Shown: positions 1 to 6,984, numbered from the stretch's first letter. The stretch: DNA of 7,057 nt from Chloroflexota bacterium (GCA_022561735.1 JADFQR010000066.1:1-7057), one strand, 5' to 3'. Translations and numbers: made by a program. Notes: generated by a model not told the origin, from the sequence alone.

Positions 1-942
1 GACCAGTTCCACGGCGTGGCGCGCGTATCAGACCTGTTGCTGTTCTGGGCGGTCACCGGACTGCTGATCGCGGTCGCAGAGATCAATGACGGGCATTCAA
101 GTTCAGAAAGCGGGAGCGCCGGGACGGTGGCTGGCCGGGGTGGGTGCCTCGCGCCACGAGTACGCACCTCGTTCGGAGCGAGACAGGCCGCCTATTTAGC
201 GGGGGCGGGCGTGGTCGCGATACTGGCGCTGGTGATATTCGTGCAGCGAGACCTCAATCCACTGCGCGGGGGGATGCAGGCAGCTAACGGATTCGAGCAA
301 AAAGCACTCAGCGGCGCAGCCGCGCTGCGATCGTTTGAGCGAGCCATCGATCTCGCACCGGACGTTGAGCGCTACTACCTGGAAGCCGCCGCTCTCTACT
401 CGGCGGCGGCCGGACAAAGATCGGAGCCGCAGGAAGCCGAGGAACTCTTGCTCGCCGCCCGCGACCAACTGCTGGCGTACGAAGCTCGGGATCCGTTTGC
501 CTGGCAAACGCAACTGGATCTGGCAGCCGTGGCAGCGGCGCTGGTCGCCAACGGGAACAGCGAATTCACGGCCGAGACCGTAGGCAGATACCGAAACGTA
601 TCGGCGCTAATGCCAGCTTTTGCTCCGATCCAGACCACGGCCGCCCGGCAGGTTGTGATCGCCGGCGATTATCGCCCTGGCATAACGATCGCCAACCTGG
701 CGATCAGCCTGGAGGCGGAGACGGCGCCCAGTCCCGGAGCATGGTGGGCACGGGGCGAAGCCGCTTACCAGCTTGATCGGATGGAAGAGGCGCGCATAGC
801 GTTTGAAACCGCTATCAGCCGCGCCCCGGACTCCGCCCACGCCGCCGCCTCACACAGGGGGCTCGCATTCATCGCAGAGATCGCGGGTGACGGGGAAGCG
901 GCGGCGGAACATCACGCGCGCGCCGACGAGCTCGGCGGATAA
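1..942 (+). CDS. O-antigen ligase/polymerase-like membrane protein, C-terminal part with TPR-like repeats (5' truncated)
   Basis: The frame is open from the first base (DQFHGVARVSDLLLFW...) and ends at TAA 940-942, so the gene starts outside the window; the GTG at 16 is an internal Val, not a convincing start. Of the 314 visible residues, about 11-27 form a hydrophobic helix, a Gly/Ser-rich loop follows, and about 64-81 form a second helix. The rest is alanine-rich helical repeat. The clearest TPR is near residues 248-281, with the usual pattern of Trp, Gly, Tyr, Ala, Phe, Ala and Pro; another begins near 108. Membrane helices followed by TPRs is the known plan of many Wzy/O-antigen ligase-type proteins, which polymerise or transfer undecaprenyl-linked glycans outside the membrane. 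The diagnostic ligase core is not visible, so the family call rests on this tail and on the polysaccharide-type neighbours. Another multipass protein with a TPR tail is possible. Confidence 0.65.
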   Translation, partial: DQFHGVARVSDLLLFWAVTGLLIAVAEINDGHSSSESGSAGTVAGRGGCLAPRVRTSFGARQAAYLAGAGVVAILALVIFVQRDLNPLRGGMQAANGFEQKALSGAAALRSFERAIDLAPDVERYYLEAAALYSAAAGQRSEPQEAEELLLAARDQLLAYEARDPFAWQTQLDLAAVAAALVANGNSEFTAETVGRYRNVSALMPAFAPIQTTAARQVVIAGDYRPGITIANLAISLEAETAPSPGAWWARGEAAYQLDRMEEARIAFETAISRAPDSAHAAASHRGLAFIAEIAGDGEAAAEHHARADELGG

Positions 943-1000
943 GTTGGGATGGGTGGTCGCGGGATATCGCAATTCCTGAACCGGACACCGGAACCAAACC

Positions 1001-1026
1001 CCGGCGGTAGAGCATCGCTACCCCGG
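1001..1026. terminator. Candidate bidirectional hairpin terminator between convergent genes
   Basis: CCGG (1001-1004), a bulged C, GGTAG (1006-1010), a 7-base loop, then CTACC (1018-1022) and CCGG (1023-1026) pair into a 9-bp stem. It sits between the stop of the TPR protein (942) and the stop of the cupin gene (1029). No T-run follows on the + strand; on the - strand a modest T-containing stretch (GGTTTGGTTCC) follows. The position is right for a shared terminator, but the tail is weak. Confidence 0.4.
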
Positions 1027-1028
1027 CC

Positions 1029-1388
1029 TCAGACTCGCCCGTAAACGTCTTCTAACCGGACAATATCGTCTTCGTCCAGGTAGTCTCCGAATTGCGTTTC
1101 CAGGATTTCCAATCGGCAATCTCCCGGGTTGGAGATCCGGTGCGTAACGCCGACGGGCACCCGGGCGTCATCACCCGGACCCAGATCGAACACTTGATCG
1201 CCGACCAGAACCCGGGCAAATCCAGATAACACGACCCAGCGTTCACTGCGTCTTTCGTGCCGCTGCAGGCTAAGCTTTTGACCGGGTTCCACCGTGATGA
1301 CCTTCACCTTGTGGCCGGGTCCGGTCCGTACGACTAGAAATGATCCCCAGGGTCGCTTGACCCTCTGGTCGAAATCAGATGCGATCAT
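1029..1388 (-). CDS. Stand-alone cupin like the C-terminal domain of type II mannose-6-phosphate isomerase (ManC/AlgA)
   Basis: 119 residues from ATG 1388, ending at TGA (complement of 1029-1031). A GTG at 1403 would add five residues (MNGPR); neither start has a clear ribosome binding site. The protein runs through the hallmarks of the ManC C-terminal domain in order: RPWGSF (12-17), PGQKLSLQRH (35-44), W-V-V-L-S-G (51-56), P-x-G-x-x-H-x-x-x-N of cupin motif 2 (78-87), and an acidic tail with DEDDIVRLEDVYGR just before the stop. In fused ManC proteins this domain isomerises fructose-6-phosphate and mannose-6-phosphate, feeding GDP-mannose synthesis; the guanylyltransferase half is absent here. 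Residue 50 is Arg where many homologues have a His before Trp (AEHW), so metal binding may be altered. It may be a working isomerase, a related sugar-phosphate or sugar-nucleotide cupin, or a regulatory version. It is convergent with the TPR protein and divergent from the DUF4012 gene. Confidence 0.85.
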   Translation of the reverse strand: MIASDFDQRVKRPWGSFLVVRTGPGHKVKVITVEPGQKLSLQRHERRSERWVVLSGFARVLVGDQVFDLGPGDDARVPVGVTHRISNPGDCRLEILETQFGDYLDEDDIVRLEDVYGRV

Positions 1389-1425
1389 TCGGGGTCCGTT
1401 CACTGAGATTGTGCCCGTTCCAGGC

Positions 1426-1454
1426 AGTATCGACGTTTAAGAATCGCCAGACAA
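1426..1454 (-). promoter_or_regulatory. Candidate sigma70-like promoter for the cupin gene
   Basis: Read on the - strand, TTGTCT (complement of 1449-1454) and GATACT (complement of 1426-1431) are separated by exactly 17 bases. Each hexamer matches the -35 or -10 consensus at four of six positions. Transcription would begin near 1419, giving a leader of about 16 nt to the GTG or 31 nt to the ATG. Chance matches of this quality are common, so this is tentative. Confidence 0.3.
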
Positions 1455-1477
1455 CGCATTTTGTCACCACAGTCTCG

Positions 1478-1508
1478 TTGATCCTTTTGACTACAGCATC
1501 CGTAATAT
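1478..1508 (+). promoter_or_regulatory. Candidate promoter for the DUF4012-lipoprotein cluster
   Basis: TTGATC (1478-1483) and TAATAT (1503-1508) lie 19 bases apart in the divergent spacer; a second TTGACT at 1487-1492 is only 10 bases from the same -10-like element and does not fit. The spacer is longer than ideal. The region is visibly more AT-rich than the flanking genes, which agrees with a control region. The leader would be roughly 70 nt. Confidence 0.25.
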
Positions 1509-1588
1509 TGCCCAGGGGGTCCGATAGCTCCTCACCGGCAGATTTGTCCACCGAACCCGGCGCCAGGTAGCTTCCAGACCTCAGCCCG

Positions 1589-4192
1589 ATGCTTACGACC
1601 CTGACCTCGTTACTTTCCCGTCTACGCCCGCGGCGGCCGCGCGATCGCGCGATCGCGGGCCTTTCCGCGGTCCTCGTTGTAGCGGCCGTACTTGGCGGAG
1701 TCTGGGCGTTTCGCATCGCCCAACGGGCAGAGGCGCTCGGGCAAGAACTTCGGGCCACCGCCGGGGCTGCACGGGACACGATCATCACCGCCGACGAGTT
1801 AGAGATCGCCCGCCTGCGCGCAACGCTGGCCGAGACGGCTCCGCTGGCCCGTGAATTTGAGTCCGACCTGTGGCCATTGCGCATGGCCGGGGCGGTAATT
1901 GGCTGGTATCCGGTGCTGGGAGACAATGTTGCGGCGGCGCCGAAGCTCGCGAGCAGGCTTGTCGACGACGTCGACGCTGCGCTTGCGTTCGTGGAGGCGA
2001 GTGAGCTACTCGTCCACATGTACGACGCCATCCCACAGGAGGCGTCGGGCATCACGGCTACGCTGGACGCCCTGCCGTCAATGGACGAGATCAACGCCGT
2101 CACGGTACTCATCTATAAAGCTGACGAAGCGTTGGCGAGGGCCGAGGAGACTTCAACCAGTGTCAACGACAGGAGACTCTGGGGGCGCATCGGCAGCGAG
2201 GCGAAGGAGCTGCGGAAACAGGAAGCTGAACTTCGCGAGCTTATCGACTGGAGCCTTCTGGCCACGGACGCTCTTCGCGCCCTCGCGCAACTATCGGACG
2301 CGACCGAGGGATTGGCCGCGGTAATCGATTCCGGAGATACATCCCAACTGGACGGCAGCGTCCTGCGGCGCATGCCCGCCCTGGAGATCGCTGCGAAGGG
2401 AGCCTTCGAAGCCGTTGCGGCCGCTGTCGGCAGCGCGCCCGGGGCGGTCCAGTCCTCTCCAATCGGCAGGAACCTGAGAGATCTCGAACCGGTCCTGGAC
2501 GCCCTGCACGCCACGGCGCGGGCAGGATCCCTGGTATCAGCGGTCATCACGCCCGCATTCAAGCCGGTCGAATCGTCCGGTGGCGGGCTGTTCGGTCCCG
2601 GCTCTGGGATAATGGATACGATCGCCCTGATCGGCGAACGCGTCGGCCTCCTGCTGGAAGCAGATAAGCTTCTCGTTCAGTCCAGGATTCGGCTACTACA
2701 GGCCCTCCCGCTGATCGAAACTCCATCCGCAGCGTCCGCCGCTGCCGGCCTTCTCGCGCTGTCCAGGGAACTCGAGCTTTCTGTCGGATTGCTCCGTGAT
2801 CTGCCCGAACTCGGTCCGCCCGCTCTCGGCATCGACGGTCCGCGCCGGTACCTCGTTCTGGCGGAGTCCGCAGACGAGATACGGCCATCAGGCGGCCTTG
2901 TGTCCGGGGCATGGGTGCTCACGTTTAATCGCGGTGAACTCGTAACATCGGTATACCACGACGTCGTAGAGATCGATGATCTGACGAGCCTGTCGAGCTA
3001 TCCAGCGCCGCCGGAACTTTTGGCGAATCATATGGATGCGTCCGTGTGGCTCCTGCGGGACGTGGGCTGGGAACCGCACTTCCCTTCTGTCGCGCGCTCG
3101 GCCGCCCGGATTTTGGCGCTCGGCCAGGACGGCCTCCAGGTGGACGGCGTTATCGTCCTCACACAGTGGGCCATGCTCGGGATCACCGAGGCGATCGGGT
3201 CGATCGAGACAGACCGGGGACCGATTCCGGCCGACCGGTTCCTGAGCGCACTTGAAGCCGGGACCGACGAGGAGGGCCGCGCTTTCATGAACGCCGTGTT
3301 CCAGGGTCTGCTGGACCAGATCAGCGGCCCAACAATCAACGGCAAGCTGTTCAAGCTGGCGCGCGCTACATCACTGGCGTTAAACCAGAATCAGATACTC
3401 GTTCACATGTTCGACGACGATCTACAGGCCATCGTCTCGCGTGCGGGCTGGGACGGGGTGATACCTGACACAAACGCTGATCGGATCGCCCCGGTTGATT
3501 CAAACATCGGCTGGAGCAAGGTTGATCGCAACATAGAACGCTCCCTCGATTACGAAGTGACGCTCACCCGCTCCGGGCCGTCCACCGCAAAGGTGACGCT
3601 TGGGTACAAAAACGCAAGTGACGCGAACGCCTCGGGATGCGATGTACAACGCCTTGAACCGGGAAAGAGCTACACCGATCTCAAGAACGCCTGTTACTGG
3701 AACCTCTTGAGGGTCTATACAGCGGAAGGCGCCGTGCTCGTTTCAGCCGATCCACTGCCCCTGCCGGCTAAAAGCGTCTACGCCCGCCTGGGTCTCGGGG
3801 GAGCCGGGGACGATACCGTGGTCCTCGGTTCAAGCCCCGCGGGTTCGTTCGTTGGAGGCCTCATCGTTGTCCCACCCGGTGAGGAGCGACGAACATCGTT
3901 CACCCTCCAGCTCCCGGCGTCAGCGGTCACATGGGACGGGGATCGAGCAACATATACCCTTGAACTTGCGGCTCAACCGGGCACGCGTGGACGGGAAACG
4001 AAGGTCTGGGTCGAAATGCCGAGCGGCTATGAATTTGTCAGCGGATCGGTGATACCGGCCAGCATCGCCGGACGGACGGTGCGTTTCGATTTTCCATTGA
4101 CCGAGAACACGACGCTGTCGCTCCAGATGCAGCGAACAACCCCGCCGAACGCAGCGTTGCTTGACGGTGAACCGGTCGTTCGAGCGCAATGA
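1589..4192 (+). CDS. DUF4012 family membrane-anchored extracytoplasmic protein
   Basis: 867 residues. A TAG in frame at 1568-1570 leaves ATG 1589 as the only reasonable start, and no Shine-Dalgarno sequence is evident. A very basic N-terminus (RLRPRRPRDR, 11-20) is followed by one hydrophobic helix at about 21-41, so most of the chain should lie outside the cytoplasm. Residues ~45-400 are Ala/Leu/Glu-rich and predicted helical. The DUF4012 core follows: YLVLAESADEIRPSGG (421-436), an Asp/Tyr/Pro-rich stretch, WLLRDVGWEPHFP (487-499) and VDGVIVL (518-524). From ~660 to the end the chain looks like beta-sandwich repeats (RSLDYEVTLTRSG, FTLQLPASAVTWDGD). C684 and C702 are the only cysteines and could form a disulfide. 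DUF4012 proteins are known from Chloroflexota and Actinobacteria, often near polysaccharide genes, with no established activity. It overlaps the next gene by 4 bp and is probably co-translated with it. The family call is firm; the role is unknown. Confidence 0.88.
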   Translation: MLTTLTSLLSRLRPRRPRDRAIAGLSAVLVVAAVLGGVWAFRIAQRAEALGQELRATAGAARDTIITADELEIARLRATLAETAPLAREFESDLWPLRMAGAVIGWYPVLGDNVAAAPKLASRLVDDVDAALAFVEASELLVHMYDAIPQEASGITATLDALPSMDEINAVTVLIYKADEALARAEETSTSVNDRRLWGRIGSEAKELRKQEAELRELIDWSLLATDALRALAQLSDATEGLAAVIDSGDTSQLDGSVLRRMPALEIAAKGAFEAVAAAVGSAPGAVQSSPIGRNLRDLEPVLDALHATARAGSLVSAVITPAFKPVESSGGGLFGPGSGIMDTIALIGERVGLLLEADKLLVQSRIRLLQALPLIETPSAASAAAGLLALSRELELSVGLLRDLPELGPPALGIDGPRRYLVLAESADEIRPSGGLVSGAWVLTFNRGELVTSVYHDVVEIDDLTSLSSYPAPPELLANHMDASVWLLRDVGWEPHFPSVARSAARILALGQDGLQVDGVIVLTQWAMLGITEAIGSIETDRGPIPADRFLSALEAGTDEEGRAFMNAVFQGLLDQISGPTINGKLFKLARATSLALNQNQILVHMFDDDLQAIVSRAGWDGVIPDTNADRIAPVDSNIGWSKVDRNIERSLDYEVTLTRSGPSTAKVTLGYKNASDANASGCDVQRLEPGKSYTDLKNACYWNLLRVYTAEGAVLVSADPLPLPAKSVYARLGLGGAGDDTVVLGSSPAGSFVGGLIVVPPGEERRTSFTLQLPASAVTWDGDRATYTLELAAQPGTRGRETKVWVEMPSGYEFVSGSVIPASIAGRTVRFDFPLTENTTLSLQMQRTTPPNAALLDGEPVVRAQ
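1640..1657. repeat. 18-bp perfect palindrome made of two tandem GCGATCGC octamers
   Basis: GCGATCGC occurs at 1641-1648 and again immediately at 1649-1656; with one flanking base on each side the 18 bases read the same on both strands. It lies about 50 bases inside the DUF4012 gene and encodes part of the basic segment before the membrane helix (R-D-R-A-I-A). The octamer is identical to the HIP1 motif known from cyanobacteria, but a single pair in a GC-rich gene may be chance. Confidence 0.7.
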
Positions 4193-5664
4193 CCGGGTTC
4201 ACGGGTCTGTCGATCAGACGCCTGCTGGCGAAAGCTCCGCTTCTGGCCGTCCTGTCTTTGATGACGGTTGCCATCACCGCATGCGGCGGCGGCGATGATA
4301 ATCCTGCCCCGACATCGACGGCCGGTGTTCAACCCGAGGCGTCCCCCGCGCTGACACCGACCACAACACCGGTACTCGTTCCCGGACCGGGACCGCCCGC
4401 AGCTCGCGCTACGCCGCTACCGACCATGTCGCCTTCCGGGACCGTGCCCACACCATCGTCGGTTCCTGTAACTCCGACATCACATGACCCGGTTTCGACG
4501 CCAACGCAAAACCCGCCGACCGTCAGCGCACCCACTCCAACGCCTACGGCCTCCGGTCCGGCAGGTCCATCACCGACTCCAACATCCACAGCCGCCCCAT
4601 CAAACACCCGAACACCGGCTCAAACGCCGACGCCTACCTCGACCCCGTCATCAACCAGCACGCCAACACCAACATCTATCCCGGGTCCCACAGCAACACC
4701 GATCCCGTTTATCAGCCCGACGCCGGTGCCAACTCCGACGCCAGTCCCGATTTCTGAAAGGTTCGGGGTCATTTCCGGGGGGGCAGGCGCCGGTTACCGG
4801 TTGGCGACGCTCGGAATCGACTGGTACATCCAGTTTGATCCCAATCCCGTTTCGGCATCCCCGGACACCGTCAAGGTTCCGTTCGTCTCAGTGAAACCGG
4901 GTAAGGTCAGACTGACGCCAACCGAGATCGCTGAATTCACTTCTGCAGCACCGGGCCGGACCTGGTACATCGGCGGTGAGCCCAACGTGGCGCAGCAGGA
5001 TGGCATTTCACCCGAGGCGTACGTCGATGAGCTGGACTATTACGCAACGCAGATAAGGGCAGCGGACCCGTCTGCGAAGATCATGGGGCCCAGCATCCTG
5101 AACTGGGACTTCACCTGCACCGGCTGCGCAGGTTTCCAGTCAGGTGAAAGCTGGATGCGCCAATTCATAGACGCCTACGCCATCGCGCACGGCGGAGCGT
5201 CCCCGCCGGTTGATGTCTGGGCGATCGACACCTATCCACTGACATGGAACGACCTGCCGATGACCAACTGGCAGATCGTTCGCGACCAGATAATCGGGTT
5301 CCGCCAGTTCCTGGCAAACGAGGTTCCCGGCCACGCAGCAACGCCAATCTGGGTCACGGAGATAGCGTCCCACTGGGCCTTCACCGCATGGGAGATCAAG
5401 GACGGTAGTTTCGCCATCCCGGAAGGGCTGGAATTCCAGTGGCAGGAGATGGTCACATACATGGACGGAATACTGGACTGGCTTGAGGACAACGCCATTT
5501 CCGAAAACATCGGCAGATGGTTCTTCTTCATAGACTGGATCGACATCGATAAATCTGCGGCGGACGGCTACGCCGGGATTCACTTCTTCGACTCCGAAGA
5601 CGTAGGCGCTCCGCTGAATCAACTCGGCCAGGTCTACCGGGATCACGCGCTTGGGTTGCGGTAG
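4189..5664 (+). CDS. Lipoprotein with Pro/Thr-rich spacer and clan-A-like glycoside hydrolase domain
   Basis: 491 residues; ATG 4189 overlaps the DUF4012 stop as ATGA, which supports translational coupling. The N-terminus has a basic n-region (RRLLAK), a hydrophobic core and an ITAC lipobox with Cys32 followed by GGGDD, so the mature protein should be lipid-anchored. Residues 38-188 are a low-complexity spacer rich in Pro, Thr and Ser. From ~190 the domain resembles TIM-barrel glycosidases: WYIGGEPN with Glu264 as candidate acid/base, DPSAKIMGPSILNWDF, a CTGC motif (C310, C313), PVDVWAIDTYP (341-350) and IWVTEIAS with Glu391 as candidate nucleophile, 127 residues apart. A late W-F-F-F-I-D-W segment fits the last barrel strands. 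Similar PT-linker glycosidase-like proteins are frequent in Chloroflexota. The substrate cannot be read from sequence. Gly263 replaces the Asn of the usual Asn-Glu-Pro motif, so catalysis may differ or be lost. Confidence 0.8.
   Translation: MTGFTGLSIRRLLAKAPLLAVLSLMTVAITACGGGDDNPAPTSTAGVQPEASPALTPTTTPVLVPGPGPPAARATPLPTMSPSGTVPTPSSVPVTPTSHDPVSTPTQNPPTVSAPTPTPTASGPAGPSPTPTSTAAPSNTRTPAQTPTPTSTPSSTSTPTPTSIPGPTATPIPFISPTPVPTPTPVPISERFGVISGGAGAGYRLATLGIDWYIQFDPNPVSASPDTVKVPFVSVKPGKVRLTPTEIAEFTSAAPGRTWYIGGEPNVAQQDGISPEAYVDELDYYATQIRAADPSAKIMGPSILNWDFTCTGCAGFQSGESWMRQFIDAYAIAHGGASPPVDVWAIDTYPLTWNDLPMTNWQIVRDQIIGFRQFLANEVPGHAATPIWVTEIASHWAFTAWEIKDGSFAIPEGLEFQWQEMVTYMDGILDWLEDNAISENIGRWFFFIDWIDIDKSAADGYAGIHFFDSEDVGAPLNQLGQVYRDHALGLR
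4300..4752 (+). repeat. Low-complexity Pro/Thr/Ser-coding tract (spacer region)
   Basis: About 150 codons dominated by CCN and ACN, encoding degenerate PTPTPT and TSTPS patterns between the lipidated Cys and the folded domain of the lipoprotein. The DNA repeats are imperfect, with third positions varying, so the amino acid pattern is kept without long exact DNA repeats. Such spacers are known to act as extended, often glycosylated stalks. The tract explains the Gly/Val-rich antisense open frame lying over it (4329-4607). Confidence 0.85.
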
Positions 5665-5665
5665 T

Positions 5666-6928
5666 TTGCGCTTGATCCTGATGTTGCCCGGGTCGTCGAT
5701 GATCTGGCTGGCCGGGCTGGCAACGCTGGCGATGATCTCCTGCTCAAGTGACGCGGCGACACCAGCGCCGGTCGCGAGCGTGATTCCGGCGACAGCGATC
5801 ACCCTGCCAGCGGATACCGTACAACCTCCCGCGCCGACAGCGATTCCGTCGCTGGCCGGGTCCACACCGGCGCCACGCGCCGGGCAGACCGCAACCCCGG
5901 AGCCGGTTCCCACGCCAGCCGAGCCGATAGTAAATCTGGCGACCCTGACGGTCCCCGTCTGCCGGACTACGTCGTTCTCGCCAAACGGCGCCGGTTTCGG
6001 CACCGTTCCGCACGCGACGCCGACTCCGGTGCCGGATTCAGGCTCGTCCGGGCAGCCCTCTTCCGACGGATCAACGGCTTTCGTGGCGGGCATGCGACCG
6101 TTGTATGACACCCTCGGCTCGGCGATAAGCGCGGGCGACGGCTCATGGTCGGAAGCCGTATCGGCCCAGTCGCGGGCCGGCTCAATAGCGTTTGAAGGTC
6201 GCCGGCTTTCACACATCTGTTCAGCGCTCTCGATAATCCCGCGAACCACGGCCAGCGACCCTCTGTTCTCACAGCTCGCTTCTTCCCTGGAGGCCCGGCG
6301 CGACGCGCTTTTCGCCGCCGCCGAGTTGCTCCGGATATCCGGCGCTGACTTCAGTGACCATGAGGCTGAACGTCAACGTACGACCTCGGGCATCCTCTCG
6401 TTTGGCTCCGTGTTGAATGTTTTTGCAGAATCATCCGGGGTCCCGGACTCCGCCGGGTTCCGGGGCTACTCGATCGTGAATCCGCTGCTTGAGCTACAGG
6501 TAGACGTTGCTCCAGGCTGGGTAACGGTCAGGAACGGAATTGACGTGTTCATCAACGCGCCCCCCGGGATGCAACGTTATTCAGTTTCCGGACTCGGGCC
6601 GGATGCGTGGAAGCTCGGGACGGCCTTGCGAATCCGGCGTTTTCGAAACGAAACCGGCCGCACGCTGGAACAAGCCGTCGCTGTGCTGGATAGCCTGCTT
6701 GTTCGGTTCGGCAGCCGTACGGCCGAATTCGAAACCGAAATTGGAGGGGCGCCCGGCGTCCGCCTGACATACTCGTACAACGACGGCTACTGGCAAACCG
6801 TTGTGGGGGCAACGGTCGTCGCGGACGCAACCTACCTGTTCGAGATGGGCTGCCCTGTCGAGTTCCTGGACGAGTGCGAAAGCGCGCTCGACGTTATCCT
6901 GGCGAGCGTCAAGTTCGACGCCGCGTGA
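5666..6928 (+). CDS. Pro-rich lipoprotein of unknown function with possible PsbP-like C-terminal domain
   Basis: The frame ends at TGA 6926-6928. Candidate starts are TTG 5651 (overlapping the previous gene by 14 bp), TTG 5666 (one base after its stop), ATG 5681 and ATG 5699. I chose 5666 because it keeps the only nearby Arg in the signal peptide n-region, but ATG 5681 is nearly as likely; no ribosome binding site decides it. Numbered from 5666, a hydrophobic core leads to M-I-S-C with Cys26 as the probable lipidated residue. A spacer rich in Pro, Ala and Thr follows (~30-80), then a mainly helical middle (~110-250). The C-terminal part has a pattern of central PGW (W285), alternating beta strands and a final helix ending in ILASVKF, which recalls PsbP/Mog1-like lipoprotein domains. 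C396 and C404 near the end may pair; C99 and C185 are the other mature cysteines. No catalytic motif is visible. Gene order suggests co-expression with the two genes before it. Confidence 0.75.
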   Translation: MRLILMLPGSSMIWLAGLATLAMISCSSDAATPAPVASVIPATAITLPADTVQPPAPTAIPSLAGSTPAPRAGQTATPEPVPTPAEPIVNLATLTVPVCRTTSFSPNGAGFGTVPHATPTPVPDSGSSGQPSSDGSTAFVAGMRPLYDTLGSAISAGDGSWSEAVSAQSRAGSIAFEGRRLSHICSALSIIPRTTASDPLFSQLASSLEARRDALFAAAELLRISGADFSDHEAERQRTTSGILSFGSVLNVFAESSGVPDSAGFRGYSIVNPLLELQVDVAPGWVTVRNGIDVFINAPPGMQRYSVSGLGPDAWKLGTALRIRRFRNETGRTLEQAVAVLDSLLVRFGSRTAEFETEIGGAPGVRLTYSYNDGYWQTVVGATVVADATYLFEMGCPVEFLDECESALDVILASVKFDAA

Positions 6929-6953
6929 CAGCGGAATGCCCGGGCCTAGCTCT

Positions 6954-6984
6954 GTGAAAACCGTTCAGACGATTCACGCTCGGC
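6954..6984 (+). terminator. Weak candidate terminator after the second lipoprotein gene
   Basis: GTGAA (6954-6958) pairs with TTCAC (6973-6977), and inside them CGT pairs with ACG around a TCAG loop, leaving a small asymmetric internal loop. A short T-run ends near 6987. The stem is short and interrupted, so only its place, 26 bases after the stop, argues for it. The remaining bases to 7057 show no supportable gene. Confidence 0.25.

Noticed and set aside
981..991. Small inverted repeat CCGG-ACA-CCGG after the TPR protein gene
   Set aside because: The stem is only 4 bp and pairing does not continue outward. The adjacent hairpin at 1001-1026 is the better candidate for a terminator.
1375..2112. 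Antisense open frame of 245 codons over the start of the DUF4012 gene and the divergent spacer
   Set aside because: The product is Ser/Ala/Arg-rich low complexity with no recognisable domain, and it overlaps the cupin start and the firm DUF4012 frame.
4300..4752. Tandem-repeat or CRISPR-like array in the Pro/Thr-coding tract
   Set aside because: There are no repeats of constant length with unique spacers; the pattern follows CCN/ACN codons in one reading frame and is explained by the protein spacer.
5140..6249. Long antisense open frame of 369 codons spanning the end of the glycosidase-like gene and the start of the next lipoprotein
   Set aside because: It crosses two well-supported genes and the translation is Gly/Val/Ala-rich without domain motifs. 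It is the expected shadow of GC-rich coding DNA and of the Pro/Thr-rich tract.
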